DNA of 64,000 nucleotides. Source: DATJAJ01 sp035622335. Lineage in GTDB: Archaea; Thermoproteota; Nitrososphaeria; Nitrososphaerales; Gagatemarchaeaceae. The stretch is taken from positions 1-64,000 of the forward strand of contig DASPVO010000004.1 of assembly GCA_035622335.1 (NCBI GenBank), in the 5' to 3' direction. This document shows positions 57,131-64,000 of this stretch, in pieces (within the stretch, counting starts at the first letter, position 1; each line of letters starts with the position of its first letter). A program made the position numbers and the translations under genes. Below the pieces are notes generated by a model, which saw only the letters and a program-made list of their open reading frames with translations, was not told the DNA's origin and searched no databases.

Positions 57131-57967
57131 TTGGTCAAGCTCTACAACGAGATTCTCGGGAAGGAAGTCGACCTGCCGGAGAGGCCGAGAAGAATCGTCA
57201 GCTTCAGTCCGGCTCTAACTGAAGGTGTGTACGCGATTGGTCGGGGCGAAAGCTTGGTCGGAGTGAGTGCATTCTGCTCGAGACCAATTCAGGTGAGGGA
57301 AAAGAGGCGAGTGGGAAGCTACAACACAGTGAGCTACGATTTGCTCGACGAGCTGAGACCTGACCTTATACTCGCGGTCACCGGATATCAAAGGGACTTC
57401 TCATTGAGGTTGTCGGAGAGGTATCCAGTCTACCCTCTAGAGCTTCCCGTCTCTGTCGCTGGCATAGTCGATGCGGTGGTCAAGCTTGGGCTGATAACGA
57501 ATGCGGCCGACGACGCGAGAAGGGTGGCTGCAGACCTTCTGGCCAGACTCTCGTTGATAAAGAAACGAGCAGAGGGTCCCAAGGTCTACGTCGAGATCGA
57601 CCTAGGAGGTCCGGTTTCGTTCGGGTCTCACAGCTACATCACAGACGCCCTGCACCTTCTCGGTACGACAACCGTCTACGACGAAGTCCGTGCGGAGTGG
57701 TTGACACCGGATTTTGATGCGGTGACTAGGGCCGACCCTGAGGTCATGATTTTTGAGGCCAAAATGTTCTCCCACTTCTCTCTCGACGACCTGAGGGCTC
57801 ATTTGAAAGAAAGGAGGTGGAACGAACTGAGTTGCGTCAAGGGCGGACGCTGCTACCTGACACCCGGGCCGCTAGATTTCCTCGCACACCACGGCCCGAG
57901 CTTCGTAGTCGAGGTAATGCCCTGGCTTCAGGAGAGGCTGTCTACTTCGATTTCAGTTCAGAAATGA
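57131..57967 (+). CDS. BtuF/FepB-like metal- or cobalamin-binding protein without signal peptide
   Basis: A 278-residue periplasmic-binding-protein fold of the helical-backbone metal receptor class: RRIVSFSPALTEGVYAIGRGESLVGVSAFCSRP, VGSYNTVSYDLLDELRPDLILAVTG, and VYVEIDLGGPVSFGSHSYITDALHLLGTTTVYDE. It starts directly with the mature-like LYNEILGKEVDLPERP strand; no signal peptide or lipobox is present in frame, so the protein should be cytoplasmic unless exported otherwise. It could be a cobalamin-binding or metallochaperone-like protein. The 3' end overlaps the dienelactone hydrolase gene by 26 nt. Confidence 0.85.
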   Translation: MVKLYNEILGKEVDLPERPRRIVSFSPALTEGVYAIGRGESLVGVSAFCSRPIQVREKRRVGSYNTVSYDLLDELRPDLILAVTGYQRDFSLRLSERYPVYPLELPVSVAGIVDAVVKLGLITNAADDARRVAADLLARLSLIKKRAEGPKVYVEIDLGGPVSFGSHSYITDALHLLGTTTVYDEVRAEWLTPDFDAVTRADPEVMIFEAKMFSHFSLDDLRAHLKERRWNELSCVKGGRCYLTPGPLDFLAHHGPSFVVEVMPWLQERLSTSISVQK

Positions 57968-58592
57968 ACCTGATTGTCCTGTCCCACGCGTTCTCCGCGG
58001 CGGAAGGATCGTGCCCTTCCCAACCAGGCCTATGGAAGCCGTGCCTTGTATCTGGATAGAGCTCGAGCTCGACTCTCTTGCCGTATTTCATGGCGGCCGG
58101 AAGAAACTTCTGGAAGGCCCAGGGGTTTATTCTCTCGTCCTTCCCTGCAAGAATAAGGAGAGTCGGCCCCTTCAGCTTGGAAACGTCTTCCTCGTTCTCA
58201 ATCATCCCATAGTAGTCTACGCAGAAGTCTGCTCCTAGGTCGCAAGCTGACTGCAGGGCGAACCCTCCTCCCATGCAGAAGCCCATCGCCCCGACCTTCT
58301 TGACTCCGGGCTCTTGCTTGATCAACTCTATCCCCTTGGCGATTGCGTCCAGTAGGTCGGTCCTGACGAGGGACTGTCTGAACCTGATGCCTTCCTCGAC
58401 GCTTGAAGCCACCTTGCCACGGAATAGGTCCACGGCCGCTGCTGTAATGCCAGCACCCGCAAGCTGATTGGCCACGGACTCTAGGTAGGGAAGCAGCCCG
58501 TAGATTTCGTGTACCACCACGACTCCGACTTCGCTCTTGCCTCGCGAAACGTAGAAGTCCCATCCTCGGTGTGGTGTCCGAAGCAAGGTCAT
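57942..58592 (-). CDS. Dienelactone hydrolase family protein
   Basis: A 216-residue alpha/beta hydrolase. It has VVVVHEIYGLLPYLESVANQLAGAGITAAAVDLFRG with the conserved Glu, the nucleophile elbow GFCMGGGFAL in which Cys replaces Ser, LILAGKDERI (Asp) and TRHGFHRPG (His). The Cys-Asp-His triad is typical of carboxymethylenebutenolidase relatives. The natural substrate is unknown. A CTTTAAC box lies 20-30 nt upstream of the ATG. Confidence 0.92.
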   Translation of the reverse strand: MTLLRTPHRGWDFYVSRGKSEVGVVVVHEIYGLLPYLESVANQLAGAGITAAAVDLFRGKVASSVEEGIRFRQSLVRTDLLDAIAKGIELIKQEPGVKKVGAMGFCMGGGFALQSACDLGADFCVDYYGMIENEEDVSKLKGPTLLILAGKDERINPWAFQKFLPAAMKYGKRVELELYPDTRHGFHRPGWEGHDPSAAENAWDRTIRFISELKSK

Positions 58593-58669
58593 CGCCTCAA
58601 CTCTGACAGGGGTTAAAGGGCTTTGGCGGGGTCTCTTGACTTTAAATCAATCAACCTGACCTTTACTTC

Positions 58670-60226
58670 GTGGCAGTTCGCAAGAGCATACCGTTCGACT
58701 CCTTGCTTTCAAAGTCATACTGGACCTGGCGTCGATACCCAGCATTGTCGGTCCCTACAATGTTCTCGACTGGGTTGACCGCCCTCGTAGAGTCGATTGT
58801 CGGCGTCTTCGTCTTGGCTCTGGTGGTAAGGCTCGATGGTTCGACCACGCTGCTTGCGGCAGCGACGGACCTCAGCTCTGGGAACGCGAGTGCCCTCAGT
58901 ACCCTGGTACTGTCTTCATCATTCATCGCAGTCGTCCTCGAATACATGGTCCCCGCGGCCGTCGTGGCACTCGTGGTCTTCATCTTGGCAAGCGGGTTCG
59001 TCTACTCTGCTGAGTACGGGTCATACTGCCAGGCGGTCGATGGATCCAGTGTGGGTATCTCGGAGGTGATGACCAAGTTTACCGAGAGATGGAGACCGAT
59101 GGCATGGACGCTCTTCCTGTCTTATCTGTTGACGCTTCTTCCCGCAGGAATAGGAATCGGCGTGGCGTTGTGGATCGTCGCGCTGCGTGGAGCTGGCTTT
59201 CTGGTGGTTCCTGCTCTGTTGGCCGCGGCTGTAGGGGTAGTAGCAAGCCTGACTCTGTCGCTGTTGTTCATCTACACCCCGGTAGCGGTGTCGGCGGAGA
59301 AGAGCTCCGGTCTCCGAGCCATCCTCACGAGCGCGAGGTGTGCGCGAAAGGACCTCGGGGCGGCCCTCGCCTACTCTGTGGTGTACATCGTCTTGGTCGG
59401 GGCGGTCACAGGGCTCGCTTCCATAATTCCTGTGGCGAACCTTCCCCTGTCCTCTCTCGCATCGGTGGGAATCCTGATTCTTGTCACTCCTGTGCTTCAC
59501 CTGACGAAGACTGAGATCTTTGTCGAGATCAACAGGGACGAGCCAGTCGAGCGAGAACTGTTCGACCCGTTATTTTCTGACCTGTTGCCCTTCGCCAGAG
59601 TGGTGTGGAGGAAGTTCAGGGAGGGCCTGACTGAGCTCAAGAGCTTCACTCTCGACGTTCGAAACGTTCCCTATCACGTACTGGCTTCCTTCGCGCTTCT
59701 CGTCGGAATCTTACTCGGCGAGAGGATTGGAACTCAGGGTCTGACACAGGTCTTTTACGCTCTGGGTTACGTCCCGGGGAAGATCAACCCTCTAGTGACA
59801 GGAAGTGCGCCAGGGACGGTGGGGGTCTACATCTTCTTCCACAACTGGGAGGCTGCGCTGTCGACCGCCCTCTCGGGCGTCTGGTTCTCTGCCGCCTCGT
59901 TTGTGACCCTGGTCTTGAACGGGGCGCTCATTGGGGTCGTGGTCGACCTCGTACCGAATACAACTATGCTCTTGGCCGCTCTACTCCCCCACGGGGTCAT
60001 CGAGCTACCATCATTTGTGGTTGCCAGCTCGGCCGGGATAAAGCTGGGAGTGACCTTCCTGAAGTGGGTCAGGTCTGGAGACGCGGGAGACGAGACCGCC
60101 TTTCACGTGGCGGCGAGGCAGACGGTGTACGTGGTGATAGGGCTGGCTCTCTTCTTCTTCGTGGCTGGGTTCATCGAGGGCAACATAACTCCGGTGATAA
60201 TGAAGATGGCTGGATGGTCTAGCTGA
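58670..60226 (+). CDS. Large membrane protein with C-terminal SpoIIM domain
   Basis: A 518-residue polytopic membrane protein. The first 300 or so residues contain about six helices in a domain with interspersed basic loops (SARCARKDLGAALAYSVVYIVL). The C-terminal part (about 330-518) matches the SpoIIM family: VGVYIFFHNWEAALSTALSGVWFSAASFVTLVLNGALIGVV and AALLPHGVIELPSFVVASSAGIKLGVT. Archaeal SpoIIM proteins are not linked to sporulation. The start is GTG, preceded by a TTTAAATC box. It converges on the DUF4234-like gene, overlapping 8 nt. Confidence 0.82.
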   Translation: MAVRKSIPFDSLLSKSYWTWRRYPALSVPTMFSTGLTALVESIVGVFVLALVVRLDGSTTLLAAATDLSSGNASALSTLVLSSSFIAVVLEYMVPAAVVALVVFILASGFVYSAEYGSYCQAVDGSSVGISEVMTKFTERWRPMAWTLFLSYLLTLLPAGIGIGVALWIVALRGAGFLVVPALLAAAVGVVASLTLSLLFIYTPVAVSAEKSSGLRAILTSARCARKDLGAALAYSVVYIVLVGAVTGLASIIPVANLPLSSLASVGILILVTPVLHLTKTEIFVEINRDEPVERELFDPLFSDLLPFARVVWRKFREGLTELKSFTLDVRNVPYHVLASFALLVGILLGERIGTQGLTQVFYALGYVPGKINPLVTGSAPGTVGVYIFFHNWEAALSTALSGVWFSAASFVTLVLNGALIGVVVDLVPNTTMLLAALLPHGVIELPSFVVASSAGIKLGVTFLKWVRSGDAGDETAFHVAARQTVYVVIGLALFFFVAGFIEGNITPVIMKMAGWSS

Positions 60227-61034
60227 CCACAGGCGTGAGCAGCTGAATTATTGCGGGTTCGAACATGGCGTGGTTGACGAAGTGGTTGTTCGGGTCCTTA
60301 ATCAGGCAATACTCCCAGTATAGAGCGAAGAGACCCAAGGTTATGATGCTGAGTATGAGGTAGAGCACGAACGAACGGTGCGGAATAGGGTCAGTCCTAT
60401 GATAGACGAATTGCATTCCCATCGCGGAGAAGGCCCTGTCCAAGTCGGATAGGATGTTATCCTCCATCCTTTCGTGCTTGTAGTAATCTGTGGTTAGGAA
60501 GTAGAGGATGTACAGACCAGCGATTATGTTCAGCAAGGGAATGATTAGGAGCACCACCCAGACGACAGCGCTCTTCTCCGTCTCTTCCAACTGGGCTCTT
60601 CTCGCGGTGGAATCTATCGACCCCACGAAGGCGTCGATGTTGGTATTCTTCTTGGACGCGGCGAGTCTCATGGCGGGGACGAGGTCTGACATTAGTCGCT
60701 GTTGACGCTGAAAGTGCAGGTTTCTTCTGCGAATGAGGAGGTAATAGAAGTAGAGGAACAGCAGGGCCGGAATCAGCAAGAGAACTGTGGAAATCCCGAG
60801 CGATGCTGCTGGAAATGAAGAATTCGAGATGAGCGAGGACGAATTACTCAACGAATAGCCAGAAGAGATGCTGGAGAAGGAGGACGCGACGGCCCCGAGG
60901 GCCAGCGCGAGAGATGCGATGACGACCAGCAACGAGAGAAGAGGTAGGAGAATCCAGAGGACGGAGAGCTGTCTGTCGGTGATTGTGCGTTCATCCGAAT
61001 CTCTCTTCAGGTTCTGAAGAACGACCGAGGACAC
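60219..61034 (-). CDS. DUF4234-like membrane protein
   Basis: A 271-residue protein with about five helices: two near the N-terminus flanking a Ser-rich stretch (SSFSSISSGYSLSNSSSLISNSSFPAASLG), one pair at about 160-195, and a C-terminal pair. The last has RSFVLYLILSIITLGLFALYWEYCLIKDPNNHF, the DUF4234 signature that is partly repeated earlier (VVLLIIPLLNIIAGLYILYFLTTDYYKHE). Function unknown. A GTTTAAATC box on its strand is about 20-28 nt upstream. Confidence 0.72.
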   Translation of the reverse strand: MSSVVLQNLKRDSDERTITDRQLSVLWILLPLLSLLVVIASLALALGAVASSFSSISSGYSLSNSSSLISNSSFPAASLGISTVLLLIPALLFLYFYYLLIRRRNLHFQRQQRLMSDLVPAMRLAASKKNTNIDAFVGSIDSTARRAQLEETEKSAVVWVVLLIIPLLNIIAGLYILYFLTTDYYKHERMEDNILSDLDRAFSAMGMQFVYHRTDPIPHRSFVLYLILSIITLGLFALYWEYCLIKDPNNHFVNHAMFEPAIIQLLTPVVS

Positions 61035-61136
61035 GCTCTTTTCTTTCGATGACGTGATTTAAACGTGACCCGCGCTCTGACGTAAACGTCCCGCCAACAC
61101 AGAACTCTTCATTACGTTCCTAGCGGTAACAGGACC

Positions 61137-62267
61137 GTGGAACACTACGACGTTCTGGTGATCGGATGTGGCGCGATGGGCTCGTCGACCAGCTACAACC
61201 TGGCTAAGAAAGGTATGAAATCGTTGACGCTCGAACAGTTCGACCTGAATCATCCCTTCGGGTCTTCCCACGGTAGGACGCGAATCTTCAGAACCGCATA
61301 CTACGAAGACGCCAGGTACGTACCTCTGCTGAAGCGGGCGAGGGCCCTCTGGGAGGAGCTCCAGGCGGACTCAGGGAGAAGGATACTCGAGCTGACGGGA
61401 GGTCTGATGATAGGAGATCAAGATTCAACTCTGGTACTTGGGGCATCGCAGAGCGCTAAGCTCCACGGGCTTGATCACGAAGTCTTGTCCGCTTCAGAAG
61501 CGATGTCGAGGTTTCCCGCATTCAAGCTGGGAGAAGAGTTGACGGCACTGTACGAGCCCGCAGCGGGGGTGCTCTTCCCGGAAGAGTGCATCACGGCGTT
61601 CGTCTCACTCGCTCAGGGCAGAGGCGCCGAGTTCTCGTTCAACGAAACAGTCGTAGGCTGGCACAAGGAAGCGGGCGGTCTTCGTGTTCAGACCTCCAAG
61701 GGATCATACCTGGCGGATAAGGTGGTCGTCGCGGCAGGCGCTTGGGCGGCGAAACTCCTCCCCGGAACGCTCGACCTCTCCTGCGAACGCCAAGTCCCCT
61801 TCTGGTTCAGGCCGAAGACGGGAGGGTCACATTCCTCACACTCGATGCCCATCTTCATCCTCCAAGAGGGGCGGCACATGTACTACGGGATTCCTGACTT
61901 CGGGGACGGGGTCAAGGCCGCGGTGCATCACGAAGGTAGGATTGGGGACGTGGAGGCGATGGAAAGAATGGTGACGCCGGAAGACGAGACGCCGGTGGTG
62001 GACTTTGTCAGAAGGCACCTACCCGGAGTTGAAGAGCGGCCGATAAGTTCGACGACCTGTGTGTACACCAACACGAGGGATGAGAACTTCGTAATCGACG
62101 ATGTCTCCTCCAACGAGGACGTTCTGTTGGTAAGCGCCTGTTCTGGGCACGGCTTCAAATTTTCGAGCGCCATAGGCGAAGCAGTGGCCGAGCTGGTCTC
62201 ATCTGGGCGAACTACTCAGGACATCGGGTTCCTCAAGCTCGGAAGGTTCGCCCCGTCGCGCTCGTGA
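61137..62267 (+). CDS. Monomeric sarcosine oxidase / N-methyl amino acid oxidase family
   Basis: A 376-residue FAD amine oxidase. The N-terminal Rossmann motif is VLVIGCGAMGSSTSYNLAKKGMKSLTLEQFD, followed by SSHGRTRIFRTAYYED, the FAD- and substrate-site arginine region of MSOX. SACSGHGFKFS near the C-terminus carries the cysteine that binds FAD covalently in this family. Likely substrates are N-methylated amino acids. GTG start. Confidence 0.92.
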   Translation: MEHYDVLVIGCGAMGSSTSYNLAKKGMKSLTLEQFDLNHPFGSSHGRTRIFRTAYYEDARYVPLLKRARALWEELQADSGRRILELTGGLMIGDQDSTLVLGASQSAKLHGLDHEVLSASEAMSRFPAFKLGEELTALYEPAAGVLFPEECITAFVSLAQGRGAEFSFNETVVGWHKEAGGLRVQTSKGSYLADKVVVAAGAWAAKLLPGTLDLSCERQVPFWFRPKTGGSHSSHSMPIFILQEGRHMYYGIPDFGDGVKAAVHHEGRIGDVEAMERMVTPEDETPVVDFVRRHLPGVEERPISSTTCVYTNTRDENFVIDDVSSNEDVLLVSACSGHGFKFSSAIGEAVAELVSSGRTTQDIGFLKLGRFAPSRS

Positions 62268-62301
62268 GCGTCTTTGACCGTCGGGGTTTTTACTCCCAAC
62301 C

Positions 62302-62946
62302 ATGGAGGGAGGACTGTTGTTTCCGACTCTGGACGACCGGAAGGTGTTGGAGGAGGGAGTTACTCACCTCAAAGCTGCCGACCCTAAGGTCAGGGCGCTG
62401 ATCGAGGAGCAGGGGGTTCTGGAACTCAAGCTAAGGAGGAGAGTCTTCCCCGCTCTCGTAGAGTCGATACTGTCGCAGCAGTTGAACGGTCACGCTGCAG
62501 ACGTGATCATCTCGAGGGTTCACGCTCTCTTTCTGCCCGGCAGGATCACGCCCGAGAAGCTCAACGGAATCCACGCCAGAAAGTTGAGGAAGGCCGGGGT
62601 CTCGCCTCAGAAGCTTTCCTACCTCAGGGACCTCTCCGCGAGAATAGTGTCTGGGAGACTCGACTTGAAGGACATTCACCTCAGGAGCGACGAGGATGTC
62701 CTAAAGAGCCTCGACGAGATAAAGGGGGTGGGAGCTTGGACGGCTCAGATGATTCTGATTTTCTCTCTCGGCAGGGCGGACGTCTTGCCGGTGGATGATT
62801 TTGGAATCAAAAAGGCTGTGATGAATGTCTACGGGCTGCCAGAACTGCCCGACAAGAAAACAATCGAGAGGGTCGCAGAACCTTGGCACCCGTACAGCTC
62901 ACTGGCTTGTTTGTACCTTTGGAGACACAAAGACTCGATCGACTGA
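62302..62946 (+). CDS. alkA: DNA-3-methyladenine glycosylase II (AlkA-like, HhH-GPD)
   Basis: A 214-residue helix-hairpin-helix glycosylase removing alkylated bases. The HhH is LDEIKGVGAWTAQMIL and the catalytic Asp is in VLPVDDFGIKKAV. The front helix LVESILSQQLNGHAADVIISRVHALF is typical. It has no Fe-S cluster. It converges on the polymerase gene, with 2 nt between the stops. Confidence 0.94.
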   Translation: MEGGLLFPTLDDRKVLEEGVTHLKAADPKVRALIEEQGVLELKLRRRVFPALVESILSQQLNGHAADVIISRVHALFLPGRITPEKLNGIHARKLRKAGVSPQKLSYLRDLSARIVSGRLDLKDIHLRSDEDVLKSLDEIKGVGAWTAQMILIFSLGRADVLPVDDFGIKKAVMNVYGLPELPDKKTIERVAEPWHPYSSLACLYLWRHKDSID

Positions 62947-62948
62947 AT

Positions 62949-64000
62949 TCAACCCGACCAGCTGTCGAGCCTCGCTGGGGTGCTCTCCACTTTCTTCAAG
63001 TCCGCTACCCGGATGCCTATCAGTCGGACTGGCTTTGGGCTGGTCTGGAACTCGTCGAGCAAGCTTGCGACGCTATCCTGAAGCGACTCTTCGCTCTCAG
63101 TGTAGCTCACCAGTGTCTTCTCCCTAGTGTGGGTCTCGAATCCCCGGAAACGGATCTTGATCCCCGCCACCCTGTAGACGAGGTTTGAGCTTCGCACCCG
63201 TCTGATTAGTTCGGCTGCGGCATCACCAGCTTCGCGACGGACCAGGCCGAAGTCGGTCTGGTCTTCCCGAAATGTTCTCTCCACGCTTAGAGACTTGGGC
63301 AGCTCCTGCTGCCTCACTTCGACCCTTTCCTGGCCATGAATCACCCCCCAGAGCCAGACCCCGTTCTTCCCGAACCAGGACGACAGCTGTTTACCCTGGA
63401 TCTGCTGAAGCTGGCCGATGGACTCGATCCCTTTCTCCTTCAGAAACTCATGAGTCTTCTTCCCTATGCCTGGCACGACCGAGACGGGCAGGGGAGAGAG
63501 GAAGCGTTCCACGTCGCCGAAGGGCACGACTGTGATGCCGTCCGGCTTGTTGCGGTCAGACGCGATTTTGGCCGCAGACTTGTTGGGAGCTATCCCGATA
63601 GAGCAGGTCAAGCCGTTCGAAGAGAGCACCTCGGACTTGACCTCCTTTGCCAAGGCCAGAGCCTCCTCTTCTGTGTGGGCCCTCGAGGAGACGTCCATGA
63701 AAGCCTCGTCTATGCTCGACTGCTCGAACTCATCAGAGAATCGCCTGAGCGTGGCCATCACATCGGTCGACGCTTGCTCATACAGGTGCCAGTTTGGCCG
63801 AATGTAGATGGCGGTCGGGCAGAGCCTGTAGGCTATCGAGATCGGCATCCCAGACTTCAGGCCGAATTTCCTTGCCTGGTAGGAGCAGGTGACCACCACG
63901 CCCCTCCCCTTCCCGCCCTCCGGGTCGGCTCCGACCACGACAGGAAGGCCCCTGAGCGCTGGATTCTCCCTCATCTCGACCGAGACATAGAATGCGTCTA
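62949..64000 (-). CDS. dbh: Y-family DNA polymerase IV (DinB/Dbh), N-terminus cut by window
   Basis: Translesion polymerase. At the window edge the frame continues upstream of ATG 63974 as DAFYVSVE, which contains the first catalytic Asp, so the true start lies outside. Other motifs are GVVVTCSYQARKFGLKSGMPISIAYRLCP, SSIDEAFMDVS (catalytic Asp-Glu), IGIAPNKSAAKIASDRNKPDG and the HhH VVPGIGKKTHEFLKEKGI. The little-finger domain extends to the C-terminus. About 350 residues are visible. Confidence 0.96.
   Translation of the reverse strand, partial: DAFYVSVEMRENPALRGLPVVVGADPEGGKGRGVVVTCSYQARKFGLKSGMPISIAYRLCPTAIYIRPNWHLYEQASTDVMATLRRFSDEFEQSSIDEAFMDVSSRAHTEEEALALAKEVKSEVLSSNGLTCSIGIAPNKSAAKIASDRNKPDGITVVPFGDVERFLSPLPVSVVPGIGKKTHEFLKEKGIESIGQLQQIQGKQLSSWFGKNGVWLWGVIHGQERVEVRQQELPKSLSVERTFREDQTDFGLVRREAGDAAAELIRRVRSSNLVYRVAGIKIRFRGFETHTREKTLVSYTESEESLQDSVASLLDEFQTSPKPVRLIGIRVADLKKVESTPARLDSWSG

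Noticed and set aside
1..64000. CRISPR arrays, rRNA genes, insertion sequences, prophage
   Set aside because: No regularly spaced repeats, no rRNA core sequence, no transposase or integrase motifs seen on either strand.

Overview
This window is a gene-dense stretch (about 56% GC by eye) from an archaeal chromosome. Archaeal markers include A-type ATPase subunits, Pelota, archaeal DnaG, TFE, aIF1A, NAC, TiaS, aTrm56, Tsr3, Mre11/Rad50, Nre, archaeal SRP RNA and RNase P RNA. An ESCRT-III/CdvB-like protein points to the TACK side. A B12-dependent ribonucleotide reductase paired with a wHTH/ATP-cone/NrdD-like protein, together with heavily intron-split tRNA genes, suggests a Nitrososphaeria/Thaumarchaeota-like or related lineage. 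That lineage assignment is inference, since no rRNA gene is present. Many genes have a TATA-like box about 25-30 bp before the start codon, so leaderless transcription seems common.

Layout. 1-6.5 kb: enolase 3' end, tRNA-Ser(GCU) with two introns, SRP RNA, a TtuA/Ncs6-like tRNA thiolase, a site-2 protease, Pelota, DnaG and a Toprim protein. 6.6-14 kb: PheT-PheS-TrpS, CoaD-like, methionine aminopeptidase, a zinc ribbon and DUF1512. 14-18.8 kb: a PEP-mutase-like enzyme, Trm112-like, DUF1614, tRNA-Trp, an HTH-CBS regulator, aIF1A, 3-methyladenine glycosylase, tRNA-Pro(UGG) with three introns and a DinB-fold protein. 18.8-23.7 kb: the NrdD-like/wHTH gene and class II RNR (nrdJ). 23.6-30.7 kb: A-type ATPase genes in two blocks (H-F-E and A-B-D) separated by an opposed CDGSH gene, plus NAC and a PUA protein. 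30.7-33.7 kb: HflX, aTrm56, TFE, an HD protein, a tiny Cys-rich peptide and initiator tRNA-Met with two introns. 33.7-39.4 kb: two divergent transsulfuration enzymes, TiaS, a stand-alone RAM domain, a LAGLIDADG protein, Tsr3 and RNase P RNA. 39.4-47.7 kb: two membrane methyltransferase-like proteins, QueC/QueE, Rad50/Mre11, Nre, AlaX and a small zinc protein. 47.8-58.6 kb: accessory metabolism (F420/LLM oxidoreductase, nitroreductase, MIP18-like, ECF S-like plus DUF4430-like, an indoleamine-2,3-dioxygenase-like enzyme, metallopeptidase, HIT, CdvB-like, BtuF-like, dienelactone hydrolase). 58.6-64 kb: SpoIIM-domain and DUF4234-like membrane proteins, sarcosine oxidase, AlkA and the DinB/Dbh polymerase, cut by the window end.

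The most notable signals are these. (1) tRNA introns at canonical and non-canonical positions, with bulge-helix-bulge motifs that can be paired by hand. (2) A NrdD homologue that lacks the glycyl-radical tail but carries a winged helix and ATP-cone, immediately upstream of nrdJ: a candidate nucleotide-sensing regulator. (3) Conserved N-termini of aTrm56 and ATPase subunit B that can only be reached from CTG codons. (4) Several real genes under 60 residues, mostly zinc-binding.
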